From Prionace glauca (taxonomy: Eukaryota > Chordata > Chondrichthyes > Carcharhiniformes > Carcharhinidae), in the NCBI GenBank assembly GCA_037974335.1, contig CM075760.1, forward strand, positions 28,224,402-28,288,401: a stretch of 64,000 nt of DNA. The letters are read 5' to 3'. Shown in pieces: positions 1 to 10,439 of the stretch. The notes under the pieces were generated by a model. It was not told the origin of the DNA. It worked only from the letters and a program-made list of their open reading frames with translations, and made no database searches. The translations under genes were made by a program, and so were the position numbers. The number at the start of each line of letters is the position of its first letter. Position 1 is the first letter of the stretch.

Positions 1-200
1 ATTGATGAAGCAATAGAAGATTGTTGGACCCAGAACAGCCCCCTGCCGAACTCCTGCAGTGATTTCTCAGCTTAGATGTTTGACCTCCAACAACCATCAC
101 CATCTTGTTTTGTGCTAAATATGACTCCAAACAGAGAAGAATTTCCAGCTGAAACTTATTCACATGAGTTTTACTCGGGCTTCCCGATCCCACCCTCATT
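1..200 (-). mobile_element. LINE reverse-transcriptase fragment
   Basis: Read on the minus strand, positions 1-60 encode ITAGVRQGAVLGPTIF, which resembles the G-x-x-Q-G-x-x-L-x-P block of non-LTR reverse transcriptases. The sequence up to about 200 continues as a decayed RT-like frame with stops. It is cut by the window edge. The clade is uncertain. Confidence 0.5.
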
Positions 201-236
201 CAAATGTTAGTGGGGGAGGGGGAGGGGGTGGCCGAG

Positions 237-545
237 GCGGCACAGCGATTAACGCTGCTGCCTCACAGTTCAATTCCCGATATGAGTCATTGTGTATGGA
301 GTTAGTAAGTTCACCCCGTGTCTGCTTGGGTTTGCTTCGGATGCTCCTGTTTCCTTCCACAGTCCAAAGACGTTTGGGTTCAGGGGACTGGCCGTGCGGA
401 ATTGCCCCTTAGGTTCAGGAGGTCTAGTTAGAGTAAACACATGTGGTTATGGGGATAGGGCTTTGGTGGAATTCCTGTTGATGCAGACTCGATGGGCTGA
501 ATGGCCTCCTTCTGTACTGTAGGATCTCGTGATTCTATTCTATGA
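237..545 (+). mobile_element. tRNA-derived SINE (shark HE1-like)
   Basis: A tRNA-like head (GGCACAGCGATTAACGCTGC, then CAGTTCAATTCCCG as the B-box region) is followed by the usual shark SINE body. The body includes a cytosine-rich 'tttccttccacagtccaaag' stretch and a 3' part ending GATTCTATTCTATGA. That ending resembles the CR1 3' terminal repeat, as expected for a SINE with a LINE-derived tail. Confidence 0.75.
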
Positions 546-1420
546 TGTAAATGACAGTCTCTCTGACGTATGTGAGGTGGAAAGTGTGTGAGGTGTGTTT
601 GGGTGTGTGTTTGATAGAGAGAGAGGGTGAATGTGTGTGAGAAGGTGCCTGTGTGTGACAGACTGTGTTTGCACATGTGTGAGACAGTGGGCTGCGTTTG
701 CAAGAGGGGGCAGTGTGCCTACCAGAAAGCAAATATACTGTTCATGAGTGTGTGGAAGTGTGCATGGGATTGTGTGTGAGTGAGAAAAATGTGTGCAATG
801 TACATGGGTGATAGAGGCAAAGTGTGTGTGTGTGTGTGACAGAGAACGTTTGCGTGACACTGTGCTTGTGGGAGAGACTGTGTCTGTGTGTAAGTTGGAG
901 TGTGTGCATAGGTCTATGTTTGTGAGAGAGTGTGAGCGAGCTCGTGTGAGAGAAAGCAAGAATGTACAGGTGTGAGATAATCTGTGCAACAGAGATAGAA
1001 ATATGTGTGTGTGAGAGAGAGAGAGAGAGAGATGCAAGTGCAAGAGGAATTGTGAGAAAGTGTGTGTGAATAAATGAGAGACAACTTGAGCGTGTGTGAC
1101 AGAGTGTGGGAGAGTGAGTGCGTGTGTGAGAGCCTGAGACTATGCTTATGTGTGTGTGTGTGTCTGCGTGTAAGAGAGAATGTGTGTGGAGATGTGTGCG
1201 TGTGAGTGTCTTTGTATATGAGAGATGAGAGACTGATTGAGAGAGCGAGAGTGTGTCTGGATTTGTATTTGAGACAGAGTATGTAGACCGTGAGAGAAAG
1301 AGAATGTGTGTGAGATATCGTATGAGAGAGAAAGTAAGTGTGCGTGTGTATGTGTGAGAGAATATGAGCGTCTCTCTGTGTGTATTTATGTGTGTGAGAG
1401 TGTGTGATGTGTGTAAGTCT
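546..1420. repeat. TG/GA-rich low-complexity tract
   Basis: Almost 900 bp of interspersed TG and GA runs without a fixed unit. Open frames here are compositional, for example the His/Thr/Ser-rich minus-strand frame at 540-1043. I see no gene. From 1,421 to 1,660 nothing recognisable is seen. Confidence 0.85.
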
Positions 1421-1659
1421 CTATCTGGCTGATTCAGTCTGAAAAAGCACCCTCACTCCACACATACTCACCCACTCGCACAGTAAGTGGGAGTGACAAG
1501 CGAGCACAACACGGACTGTGGGGCACGGGTTGGAAAAACATTTAAATATTTCACAAGTCAGTCTCAATTAAATAATTTCCTCTTTCCTCAATGAGAGAAA
1601 CTTGTAAAACCTCACGCAATCTGACACAATCCAGGGCAAAGCCACCCACAAGATTACCC

Positions 1660-2005
1660 AGCCCCTCATTCACCCTATTCACTCTCTCCATCACTAACAA
1701 GCAGTGTCAGCACTGTGTGCATTATATACAACATGCACTGCAGCAATTCACCAAGGCTCCATAGATTACACTGTCCAAACCCGCTGCCTTTACATCCTAA
1801 CAGGACAAGGGCAGCAGCCACATCTGAAACACTATAACCTGTAAGCTTCCCTCCAAAACACACACCATCCTGACCTGAAACAATTTCTCAATTCATTCAT
1901 AATCGCTGGGTCAAAATCCTGGAACTTCCTGCCTAACAGCAGGGCGGATGCCTGCAGCATATGGACTGCAGTTGTTCAAGGATGCTTCATATCAACACTT
2001 TATGA
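1660..2005 (+). repeat. Interspersed repeat, class unresolved (family R1)
   Basis: This shares landmarks with 19,790-20,265, 11,205-11,375 and 54,110-54,240: TCACCAAGGCTCC, GGACAAGGGCAGCAG, CCTCCAA..CACACACCATCCTGAC, GGGTCAAAATCCTGGAACT and ATGGACTGCAG. The four copies are clearly one dispersed family, but I cannot assign it to a class. From 2,006 to 2,440 nothing recognisable is seen. Confidence 0.6.
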
Positions 2006-2439
2006 AGGAACAATTAGATTAAAAATTCTGGCCGCGCAAATGTCTCTAAAATGCCTTTAGAAGATTAAAAATAATATGCAAGTGAATTTGACCCTTCAAC
2101 TGTCAAACTAAACAGTTCAGGGGCTGCTGTAGTACGGAGCACAATATAGTAAATCTCACTTTGTATTTGTTCATCGAACATTCCCAAGGCCGGTACATCA
2201 CTGCTTAAAAATGACCCAATTCTCCCTCTAAAGTCCGATGTTTCTGCTTCTCTGATAGACACAATATGCTTCAGGGACTTAATTTCTGAGACACCGAGTC
2301 AAACAGTCAAATTTCCCACAGATACAAGTGCATTGAAGAAATAAATCAAATTTCACTTCCTGCTGTACAGAAGAAGGAATCAAAAGATTTATAACCAGTC
2401 AGGGAGATTCCTGGTCCCAACACAGTGACCACACGCCCA

Positions 2440-2790
2440 GAAACAGAACAGACACAAACAGTTCAACAGTCGAGTTCCCAGCAGAAAGATCTGTTCAATC
2501 TGTCAATTTCAAACTGTTGGATTCTCATTGATCAATAGTCAAGTTACAACAGAAAATCAATAACCTATTTTAAATTAAACGGGTATTCATTTCAGAACTC
2601 CTCTCGACTTTTAATTATTTCTCTCTGCCTGCATCACTTCGCGAAAATTGTGTAAAAATGTAATTTCGCTGAAAATGAGCAAAAATAACAGATTCAGGAC
2701 AGTTCAATGTCCCTATCAGAGATACAGTGACACAGTAATAGTTCAATGTCCCTAACAGAGATACAGTGACACACTAAGAATTAAACAAAC
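2440..2790. repeat. Diverged duplication, copy 1 (JH 3' flank)
   Basis: This matches 3,790-4,110 in the same order: a CTGTCAA..T motif, 'attgatcaatagtcaagttacaac', a TTTTAA(C/T)TATTTCTC block, 'gaaaatgag' and 'aacagattcagg', ending in 'aatgtccctaacagag-tacagtga'. That last 45-bp part is itself doubled at about 2,700-2,775. It lies in the AT-rich DNA 3' of JH, where the J-C intron would be. Confidence 0.6.
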
Positions 2791-3789
2791 CGGGAAATAT
2801 TTACATTGAAAATCGTTACCTGATTGGATCTAATTTCTTAATTAAATGTAATCAACAAAATTATCAAGGCAAAACAATTTATCGAGCCGAGCACAGCTGA
2901 GTAAAGAAATGTTTTGTTTTTGAATTCATTTTGATACAATTAAATATTCTCTAAGACTGATGATATTTTGCACGCTAGTGCAATATTCAAGCTCTTTTGT
3001 TTTAAATTAATCAGCGTTAATATTACACTTAAAGTTATTGTTAATTGTCAGTTAGTTCTCCTGTCAGCTGATTTGTTCTCTGTAATAAAATGAGTTTTCA
3101 ATCATTCAAAACGTGCTTCTGCCCCCAACATTGTTAAATAATTAGGTTACAATTAAATCTCAATGTTAAACTATAATTTCAAATTACTGAATGGAAACAT
3201 TCAAACATCTGTCATTCATTTACTTAAATCTAATCACATTGTAATATTTTACTTTTTCACTTTTACTACAAATATCTTATTACAACGAACAAACGTGTTA
3301 AAAATGCAAATTTCTGAGTTTGTCCAGACTGTAACGGCCTGGCCGTTTGAAATCAATAATACTGCTTCCTAGATTTAATAATTTAGGCCACCCATATAAC
3401 AACTTCATTACTGAACACATTGTTTAATTAAAGAAGACCTGAATTAAACAGTGCAAACACAGAGACGATAATTGATTCAAATCCTCTGTAACGCTAAAAA
3501 CACGATGCAGAATATAAGTCTCAACATTTTCTTCATTATAATATTTAATAAGAATTAAACATAAGCTTCAGTTAGTATGAATTCTTCCATTCTGTCATTT
3601 ATTCTTCCATTCTGTCATTTATTCTGTGTTTGACATTAATGGGAGACATGATGTTATTAAGTGCTGAGCTAATATTATTTTTATAGTATTTATAATATCA
3701 TATTATTTTTATATAATCTTTTTGAATTTCAAGCATTTAATTGTCAGTCGGTAGCCAGTTTCTGTTGACACTTTACTACAATTCAAAGA
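2791..3789. other. AT-rich non-coding DNA
   Basis: Very AT-rich sequence between the two copies of the duplication. It contains one octamer-like ATGCAAAT at 3,304-3,311 and a short direct doubling of 'attcttccattctgtcattt' near 3,585-3,620. No gene or splice-flanked constant-domain frame is visible. Confidence 0.6.
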
Positions 3790-4110
3790 CAATCATTTGA
3801 ACAATTTTACTTGAGTGTCAGCGAATTCCATCTGTCAGAAAACTGTGTTCAGTCTGTCAAATTTTTATAAACTGTTTGATTCTAATTGATCAAAGGTCAA
3901 ATTACAACAGTGAAAAAAATCAATAAAAATTTAAATTAACCTGATGTTCATTTTAAAACTCCCTTTGCCTTTTAACTATTTCTCCCTGACTGTCTCAAAT
4001 CACAAAAACTGGGCAATTATTTTTCTGAAAATGAGGACTTCGAATATAACAGATTCAGGGCAGTGTAATGTCCCTAACAGAGGTACAGTGAATTGTAATT
4101 CATGTTTTTT
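3790..4110. repeat. Diverged duplication, copy 2 (JH 3' flank)
   Basis: Second copy of the 2,440-2,790 segment, with many substitutions and small indels. From 4,111 to 4,960 the sequence is AT-rich and I see nothing recognisable. Confidence 0.6.
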
Positions 4111-4959
4111 TAATATGTAACCTTAGTTAACATGAATAAAATGCCCTAAGATATATTTATTTTATTTTCCGAAACTTTTCTGCTTTATCCCTACAAGAAT
4201 ATTCAAAGGCAATTTTATTTTCATTTCGCCAGAACTGCTCAGTTTCACTGAGCGTAAACAATGTAAAAACAATTGAGGAACACAAAACAATTTCACAAAT
4301 TTTGAGATGCGATAAGTAATTAATTATCTCGGTATCTAATTTAAAAAAATACTTAGAACGGATAATCTGGTTCCAATTGCATAGAAAAAAATTAATAATC
4401 GGATACAAAAATTTCCAAAAAGGAAATTATTCTGCAAAACTCGTATTCCAGTAAATGTGAATTTAATCTGGGATGTACCGATTAATGCAAAGTATCTTGT
4501 TCAACTGAGCACGGCTGTGAAAACAGCAGGTTATCATTGAAATAGCTTCTGGAATTGTCACAAAATATTTCCAGTCTGGAAAATGTTAATTGTGTGAAAT
4601 ATACAACAGAACTATTAAAGGGGATTATTGCTAAATTATTAATATAAAATAATCTGTGGTGAATATGGAGTTAAATTACCGATTAATAATTCTTTGATTT
4701 ACATTAATTTTACTATTAAACTTGTTCATGGGAAGTTTGTGATTGCAGCAAAGACTTAGTGTCCGAATGAGCGTTGTAAGTCATGACTCACTTGAATTTG
4801 TAAGCGTTATTTAAAATTTATAAAAATGCTGTAATATCTTTTCGGTGTTCTTTCCCCCCAACCTGCTTGTTTTCTCCCTACATGGATTTTCAAACTCAAA
4901 GATTGTTTCTGTTCAACCAGAAAACATCTAAACTCTCAATGGCACCGTTATACACTATT

Positions 4960-6195
4960 TAAACAACACAGAAATAATGCCACAAAGCCAAACCATAGCA
5001 CAAATTTTAAACATTCACAGTGACTGCACCACAGAATCTCCTCAGCAGAAACACAACAAAACACATCAATGAGGGAATGAATCCGTTTCACAGAAAAACA
5101 GATCAATTATCCATTCAACAGAATCAAATATAACATTGCAAAAAAAAACTCAATATCGAATCTAGCAAACTAGCTCTTAACCAATTATTAAACTAAACAG
5201 AAATCTAGAATAATAGCAATAGCATTGCGAGGAGGTAGAATTTGTCCAACAAATTAGCGTTGAAACTTTATCACATCTTATTCATATTGGGTCATATTTC
5301 AAACATATTTAAACATTTGGATGGTAAAAGTTCCAGCCATCAAATGCCACCGAGATTAAACATTGCAGATACCCCAAAATCTGAATGCAGTGACAAACTA
5401 TGTTCTGAATGAGTGGAGTAAGCCGATATCACTAAAGATTTTAAACATACAAATACAATAAAGCCTGCTTTATTTCTCCCTGCAGTCATGCATCAAGCAG
5501 TTGCGACCCGCAGAATGTTCATATTCAATCACAAAACGTGTAACAGCTCGGTGTCACTGAGTTCAAACAATGCAGAAACACCAAATTAATTCACAAATTT
5601 TACGTATTTAGAGTCATCCAGATTCATAATCTCCTCATCAGAGGAAAAAACACGCATCACTGAGAGACTGAACCCCGCTTCATGCGGAAGCAGCTCAATT
5701 CTACAAACACTTTCAACAGAATCAAATATAACATTTACAGAAATGTTTAATATAAATTCCAGCCAATTCGCCCATCACCAAACTAATTCATGTTTAGAAT
5801 AAGCAGAAATTATTGCACAGCAGCACCAGCATTGTGAGTGAGTGGAACAGTTTCACTGGATAAATATAGAAATTTTAGATTGTTTTAAATTTTTGGTACA
5901 AATTTCAAACACTTGTGCAGTAGATGGTACAAACCGCAGCCACTAGATGTCACCGAGATTAAACGCTGCAGAAACGCTGAATTGTTTAACAGACATTCGG
6001 CTTTCAAAGTAATCCAACCACACAGTAACCTCAACAGATAAACACAAAATCCCAACAATTTGGGATTGAATCCCTCAGCAGCATCTATTGTCCAGAAAGA
6101 GCGGAATTCTAAAACCCCTTCGCAGCAGAATCACAGGAAACATTGTAACAATTCTCAACCGAGAATCCACCAAACTCACATTGATGTTACCATAT
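4960..6195. repeat. Degenerate long-unit tandem repeat, about 2.5 units
   Basis: Three successive blocks start near 4,965, 5,570 and 5,964. They share landmarks in order: a 'gcagaaa(c/t)' start, 'cacaaattt', 'atcactgagagactgaa'-like text, 'aacagaatcaaatataacatt', and 'gccaccgagattaaac-(c/t)tgcaga' at the unit ends. Spacing of about 600 and 395 bp shows unequal units. It lies directly 3' of the JH segment, in the expected J-C intron. Sharks are not known to have mammal-like switch regions, so any link to class switching is only a thought. Confidence 0.5.
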
Positions 6196-6270
6196 GGATT
6201 ATTAGTACAGATATAAATATAAAACAAAGACACATGTAAACCAGTTACTCAATAAGTGGATGGTTCTTAC

Positions 6271-6319
6271 CTGTAGCCACCGTCACCATGGTCCCTTGTC
6301 CCCAGTAATCTCCAGTAAT
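6271..6319 (-). CDS. Immunoglobulin heavy-chain JH segment
   Basis: The 49-nt minus-strand segment encodes ITGDYWGQGTMVTVAT, with the canonical WGQG motif of heavy-chain J regions. It is followed directly by a splice donor, GTAAGA (6,265-6,270), which would splice to a constant-region exon further left. No CH exon is visible in the 6.2 kb down to the window edge; shark J-C introns can be several kb (from memory). On its 5' side is a recombination signal. The frame is open and all expected parts are present, so it looks functional. The motif resembles IgM-type JH rather than the light chain (FGxG). Confidence 0.9.
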
Positions 6320-6347
6320 CACAGTGAGACACAGCATGACAAATACT
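6320..6347 (-). promoter_or_regulatory. JH recombination signal, 12-bp spacer
   Basis: A perfect heptamer (CACAGTG on plus, 6,320-6,326), 12-bp spacer (6,327-6,338) and nonamer ACAAATACT (6,339-6,347, seven of nine to ACAAAAACC). It is oriented to join the JH coding end to a partner with a 22/23-bp spacer, here the 3' side of the D segment. Confidence 0.85.
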
Positions 6348-6656
6348 GAGGCGGACTGTTAACTGTAAAATACAGACAGTTAATTTCACTGCTATTTCAA
6401 AAGTCTGTTTCCAGCTCGTTAAGGGTGAGTCAGTGAGATATTTCAATTTTTACTGGTCATGATGTTGATAAAAGGGGTTAGAAACTTTTACACTCTCTGT
6501 GCACATTCAGCGTGTAAATCAATAACAATAAAATTGAAGCATTTTACATCTTAAAAAGAAACAAAGCTGTTTCTCAGTATTATTTTGTTGAAGCCTCATT
6601 TACTTTGGCATTCGGCAATGGCATTGGTCACAAATTTAAGCAACGTCTTTTTCTGA

Positions 6657-6694
6657 GGTTTTTGTATGAGGATGGCGCTTTTCTCAGCACTGTG
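6657..6694 (-). promoter_or_regulatory. D 3' recombination signal, 22-bp spacer
   Basis: Perfect nonamer GGTTTTTGT (6,657-6,665 on plus), 22-bp spacer (6,666-6,687) and perfect heptamer CACTGTG (6,688-6,694). It faces the JH, whose spacer is 12 bp, so the pair obeys the 12/23 rule. Confidence 0.9.
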
Positions 6695-6709
6695 ACTCCC
6701 ATAGTATAT
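6695..6709 (-). CDS. Immunoglobulin heavy-chain D segment
   Basis: A 15-bp coding block lies between two recombination signals. On the minus strand it reads ATATACTATGGGAGT, which in one frame gives IYYGS, a Tyr/Gly-rich content typical of D segments. The RSSs are asymmetric: 12-bp spacer on the V side, 22-bp spacer on the J side, like TCR beta/delta D segments and, as I recall, other shark D segments. It is about 350 bp from the V signal and 310 bp from the J signal. I find only one D, whereas shark IgM clusters usually have two or more. Confidence 0.9.
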
Positions 6710-6737
6710 CACAGTGACACACACCCATACAAAAACT
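6710..6737 (-). promoter_or_regulatory. D 5' recombination signal, 12-bp spacer
   Basis: Perfect heptamer CACAGTG (6,710-6,716), 12-bp spacer (6,717-6,728) and nonamer ACAAAAACT (6,729-6,737, eight of nine). It faces the VH, whose signal has a 23-bp spacer. Confidence 0.9.
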
Positions 6738-7084
6738 GCACTCACTCTGTTCAGTACTGCTGTTCAATATTCACTTTAAAAGGACCATTAATTTCGCTCT
6801 AATGTAAAATGTAGGCAAATGTTTATACAACACAATCTATCAGAAATATTAACAAGAGTAATATATCGTGTGTGGTACTTGCCGACAGTACAATGAATAT
6901 AAAGTCAGTGAAAAGCTCACCAGTTATATCGGTGAGTTTGGGAAGTTTTACTGTTAAATACATTCTGTGTTACTTTTTTTTAAACACGATTATAGTTTGT
7001 TTCTGACCACCCTCGATCATATTGCATTTAAAACAGATACTGACCTTCAGGTTAAGATGGAAGTTGCGGAATCCCCTCTCGGGC

Positions 7085-7123
7085 TGTTCTTGTCCGGGTG
7101 CAGCCCTGGATCCTCTCGCTGTG
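7085..7123 (-). promoter_or_regulatory. VH recombination signal, 23-bp spacer
   Basis: Directly after the last V codon lies heptamer CACAGCG (minus; 7,117-7,123, one mismatch to CACAGTG), then a 23-bp spacer (7,094-7,116) and nonamer ACAAGAACA (7,085-7,093). The heptamer mismatch is at position 6, outside the critical CAC, so the site may still work but perhaps less well. Confidence 0.85.
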
Positions 7124-7607
7124 GTCTCTGGCACAGTAATAGATGGCCGTGTCTTCAATCTTCAGGCTCCTCATGTCCAAAGAGAAGATATTGTTTGAAG
7201 TGTCTTTGGACGCAGTAAATCGACCCTTAATTGATGGGGCGTAGCTGTTGTCAGATGAACTATAGTAGCTAACCAGCCACTCCAGGCCCTGTCCGGGAAC
7301 CTGTCGGATCCAATCCATCCAGGTATTGCCAAGATCGAACCCGCTGGTTTTACAGGTCAGTTTCAGGGAACCTCCGGGAGCCTCGGTCTCTGCCTCTGGC
7401 TGGGTCAACATAACATCCGACTGGACACCTGTAAAAATAGATCAAAAACACCAGGGATTAATCTTAGTGAAATGATTGCTGACTCTGGAACATTCCAGAG
7501 AGACACTAACACTGAGACAGTAACAGTGAGAGACTTGAACAATAATAAAAAAAATACTCACCAGATAAGAAAGTCAGCAACAAACTGAGAGAAATGGCCG
7601 ACCTCAT
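7124..7607 (-). CDS. Immunoglobulin heavy-chain variable segment (VH), IgM-type, intact
   Basis: This is the variable domain of an antibody heavy chain, and its product would be secreted or membrane-bound. It has two exons. The leader exon (7,562-7,607) encodes [15 protein letters not shown] and ends at donor GTGAGT. A 133-bp intron ends in TTTTTACAG. The V exon (7,124-7,428) then continues GVQS and the mature domain [20 protein letters not shown]1 Cys (KLTCKTSGF), FR2 Trp ([14 protein letters not shown]), FR3 ([13 protein letters not shown]) and the second Cys ([10 protein letters not shown]) are all present. The LTQPEAE start and [11 protein letters not shown] fit cartilaginous-fish IgM VH. 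An RSS follows at once, then D and JH on the same strand within 1.4 kb: a clustered V-D-J unit, unjoined in this genome copy. No stop or frameshift is seen. Confidence 0.93.
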
Positions 7608-7689
7608 CTTTCTGGTGATTTGGGGGAAATGGTTGTGTCAGGAACTCAGTGAACAAACCAGCTCCCGGACTGTTGGATTCCGGTCCCAG

Positions 7690-7712
7690 TGAGCGGTATT
7701 TAAATACCCGGC
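7690..7712 (-). promoter_or_regulatory. TATA-like VH core promoter
   Basis: The palindrome GGTATTTAAATACC (7,695-7,708) contains a TATTTAAATA box about 90 bp before the leader ATG on the minus strand. A GGGCGG box lies about 20 bp further upstream (around 7,717-7,724). I find no ATGCAAAT/ATTTGCAT octamer in the 200 bp upstream, consistent with the octamer-less VH promoters reported for horned sharks. Confidence 0.6.
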
Positions 7713-9420
7713 AGAAGGGGGCGGCTTTCCAGGCGCCGCCTGTTGATCCACGTCCCACCTTCCACACCCCCAACAGAATGGACTCGGAGATTTACAATAG
7801 ATTAATATTAAAATGGACATTTTATCTGTATCGGGATATTTGTTTGGCTGAAATGTTCATTGTATTGTCCCCATTATTTCTGATGGTGATGTTACAGTTC
7901 ATCATTTATTTATTTAAATAAGTAATTCCATTGTAAAAATGGTGATTTTATTACCACACCCCCAACAAGAAAATAAATCTAAAAATGATGAACTAACATT
8001 TTGGAACATTAGACAATTTTTCAACAATTCCGTGTCTCTGCCACATTACAATAATAAAGCACAATTTATCAGAAGTAATACCATCGATTTCTGTAATTAA
8101 ATGTGTAGAATATACAAAGTGATTCTATTTACAGTTGGACGGCTATCACTGAACAATTTGGGTTTGGAGATGAGAAGAAACTCTCACACAATACAATGTT
8201 CCTCCTTATATTTTCAAATTGTCCCAATCTCGATGACAGGCCTTTGAAAATAATGAGAATCCCAACCTCCTGATACCTAAATAGTGAGTTGACAGAGAAA
8301 CATAAAATTAAATGGATTTTTGACACAGAAGTTAACGAATCGGAACGGACACTGAGATCATTAAAGTTCTCCTTCAGTATCCAAATCTTTGCAGCTTACT
8401 CTATTGGCTCTCTCTCTCTCTCTCTCATTTCATGAAGTGATTAATAAACAGACTTTAATTATTGGAATGAAGTTTACTCGGAAACTATACAAATGAAAAA
8501 AATCATCCGGTCACTTTATTGTTTTGCGATACTATTTACTCAGATAATGAACAGGACACTGAATGAAAATATTTGATTAGAATGATTACGATTTAAATTG
8601 TGGGAATTAAACATTTACTGTTTAAATGTCTGAATCCCATGTTGTCCATTGAGCTTCACGCTAATCTGTCCCACACAGTATTTGGCAGCAATCCAGGCTG
8701 GTGTCAAATGCTCAAAGTTATTGACAGGAAAAATCTGGGGCTGTTTGTGCAATAGATCAAAGATCAGTTTCATCAGCACTGACCGCTTAGCTCCAAGCCA
8801 ACTTAAAACCCTGCATGTTGTCAGTAAGGTCTATTTATAAACAAATCTACCCAGCAACAGTACTGGAGGCACTTGAATTTTTGGAAGTTATAAATCTAGA
8901 TGATGTTTCCCCATCTCTAAAGAAAGGATTATTTTCCACCTTCTCTGGCACCCAATTAACAACAATGATGATTTTTCCAACACATCAGGATATTGTGATG
9001 GACGGACAGAAATAATCACAGGCAGACTGAAAAATGGCTCAGAGAGATGATACATGCTGTTATATTTGAGCATGCACATTTATATTTTATCTCCTTTTAT
9101 CTTTCCATGGGATGTTTGTTTGGAAAGACCAACACTCTTTGCCTGTCCCAAATTCCTTTAAATTAACTGGTTTTCTTGGACACTTCTGTAGATATTAAAG
9201 AGTCAGCTATTTTGCTTTCAGTCTGCAGTTATATCCTTGTGAGACAATGTAGGGATGGCAGATTTCCTCCGTTGGGGAATCAGAGCGGTTCCAATGATCG
9301 CAATTAGTATCCATTCCAGATTTATCAATAGAATTCAAAATCTACCTGCGGGAACGGCCCGACTTAAATCCCCGTCCTCACATCATTGCCCTGGACCTCT
9401 GGATCACTGGATCAATTAAA
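7713..9420 (-). other. 5' flank of the VH cluster, part of a duplicated block
   Basis: No gene seen. From about 8,285 to 9,350 this is paralogous to 17,160-18,600 in the same orientation. Shared landmarks are the 'cactttatt'/CTATTGGC region, 'ctttaattattggaa', a 'gcgctaatctgtcccac-cagtatttggcagc' block (about 8,660 and 17,910) and 'tatttataaacaaatct-cccagcaac' (about 8,832 and 18,078). The short open frames here are not conserved as coding between the copies. Confidence 0.65.
8400..8560. repeat. Inverted repeat arm, mate at 10,440-10,590
   Basis: A (TC)n run followed by 'atttcatgaagtgattaat' and 'aaacagactttaattattgg' is found in reverse complement at about 10,523-10,590. Weaker similarity continues outward from there. 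From 9,421 to 10,000 no gene is seen, only short ATG-A-rich text. Confidence 0.65.
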
Positions 9421-10007
9421 ATAATTGATGTCACCATCTACACAAACAATAAATGTATGACTGTGTTGACACAGGAATGAATGGCATTTGAATGACTGAT
9501 GGATGAATGACTGTTGGATGCCTGAATATTTTGATTGAGGAAATAGTGAACGGACTGGTGGATTCATTGATAAATGGTGCTGAATGATGTTGTTCTATAT
9601 TTCCATATTTGTGTTTGACTACTTCATAAATTGAAACAACTCCTTTATTCAATGTGTGCCCATCTAATACCTTCAATCCTTCCAGAGTGTCTGGGTGAAA
9701 TACATTTCTCGGGAGTTAGCAAGCTGATCCTCTTGAAGAGTAGGGGGAGATTTTCCTGCAGTTCGGATGGTTCATTTCTCTGCTGATGCTGAATCTTCAA
9801 ATCCAGGACAGAAAGAGAGAGCATGATATGGTTGAGGAGGAATGATTGTATTATATAAAATACTGGCTCTTTCATACACAACAAATTAATCAACACACCC
9901 TCACCCAAATTAGTGAAGGCAACAGGGTGAAAAGTAAATAAGGTGGCAACAGAAATATTTGTGAAACTCACTGGAAAACTACAAGTGTCACTTGTAGGCT
10001 TGTACTA

Positions 10008-10430
10008 GGCTTGTACTCGTTGGAGTTTAGAAGAATGAGGAGAGATCTCATTGAGACGGATGAGATGATGAATGGGATGGATAGGATAAAGGTGGAAAGA
10101 CTCTTCCAGCTCAGAAAGGACAGTAGGACACCCTCAAGATAAAGGGGGGAGGGCGGTTTCCAGCGGAGTTGAGGAAGAATTTCTTCAGTCAAAGGGTGGT
10201 GAATCTCTGTAATTCTCAGCCCGTTGAAGTGGTGGAGGCTGCCTCGCTAAATATTTTTAAGAAACGGGTTGATGGGTTTTTGATAAGTGAGGGGATTAAG
10301 GGTTATGGGGAGAGGGTGGGAAGGTGGAACTGAGCCACGACAGATCAGCCATGATCTTATTGAATGGCGGGGCAGGCTCGAAGGGCCAGATGGCCTACTC
10401 CTGCTCCTATTTCTTATGTTCTTATGTCAC
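10008..10430 (+). mobile_element. CR1-like LINE 3' end
   Basis: The plus frame encodes the C-terminal end of a CR1-type ORF2 (RRMRGDLIE-like, then VVNLWN-like and IFKKRVDGFLISEGIKGYG), with several frame breaks. It ends in TTATG/TTCTTATG repeats at about 10,405-10,430. TGTCAC occurs on both sides (before 10,000 and just after the tail), a possible target-site duplication. It is a severely 5'-truncated copy, as is usual for CR1. Confidence 0.85.
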
Positions 10431-10439
10431 ATTATTTCC

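Noticed and set aside
3304-3311. Octamer ATGCAAAT as an IgH enhancer
   Set aside because: One 8-bp match in AT-rich DNA is expected by chance; other copies occur at 37,024 and 42,732 with no Ig context.
1-6240. Heavy-chain constant-region exons
   Set aside because: I searched the minus strand for Ig-domain Cys and Trp patterns after splice acceptors and found none; the C region probably lies beyond the left edge.
6880-6990. Possible second D segment between D and VH
   Set aside because: Candidate heptamers (near CACCAGTTATATCGGTG and TCTGTGTTAC) lack a paired nonamer at 12 or 22-23 bp.
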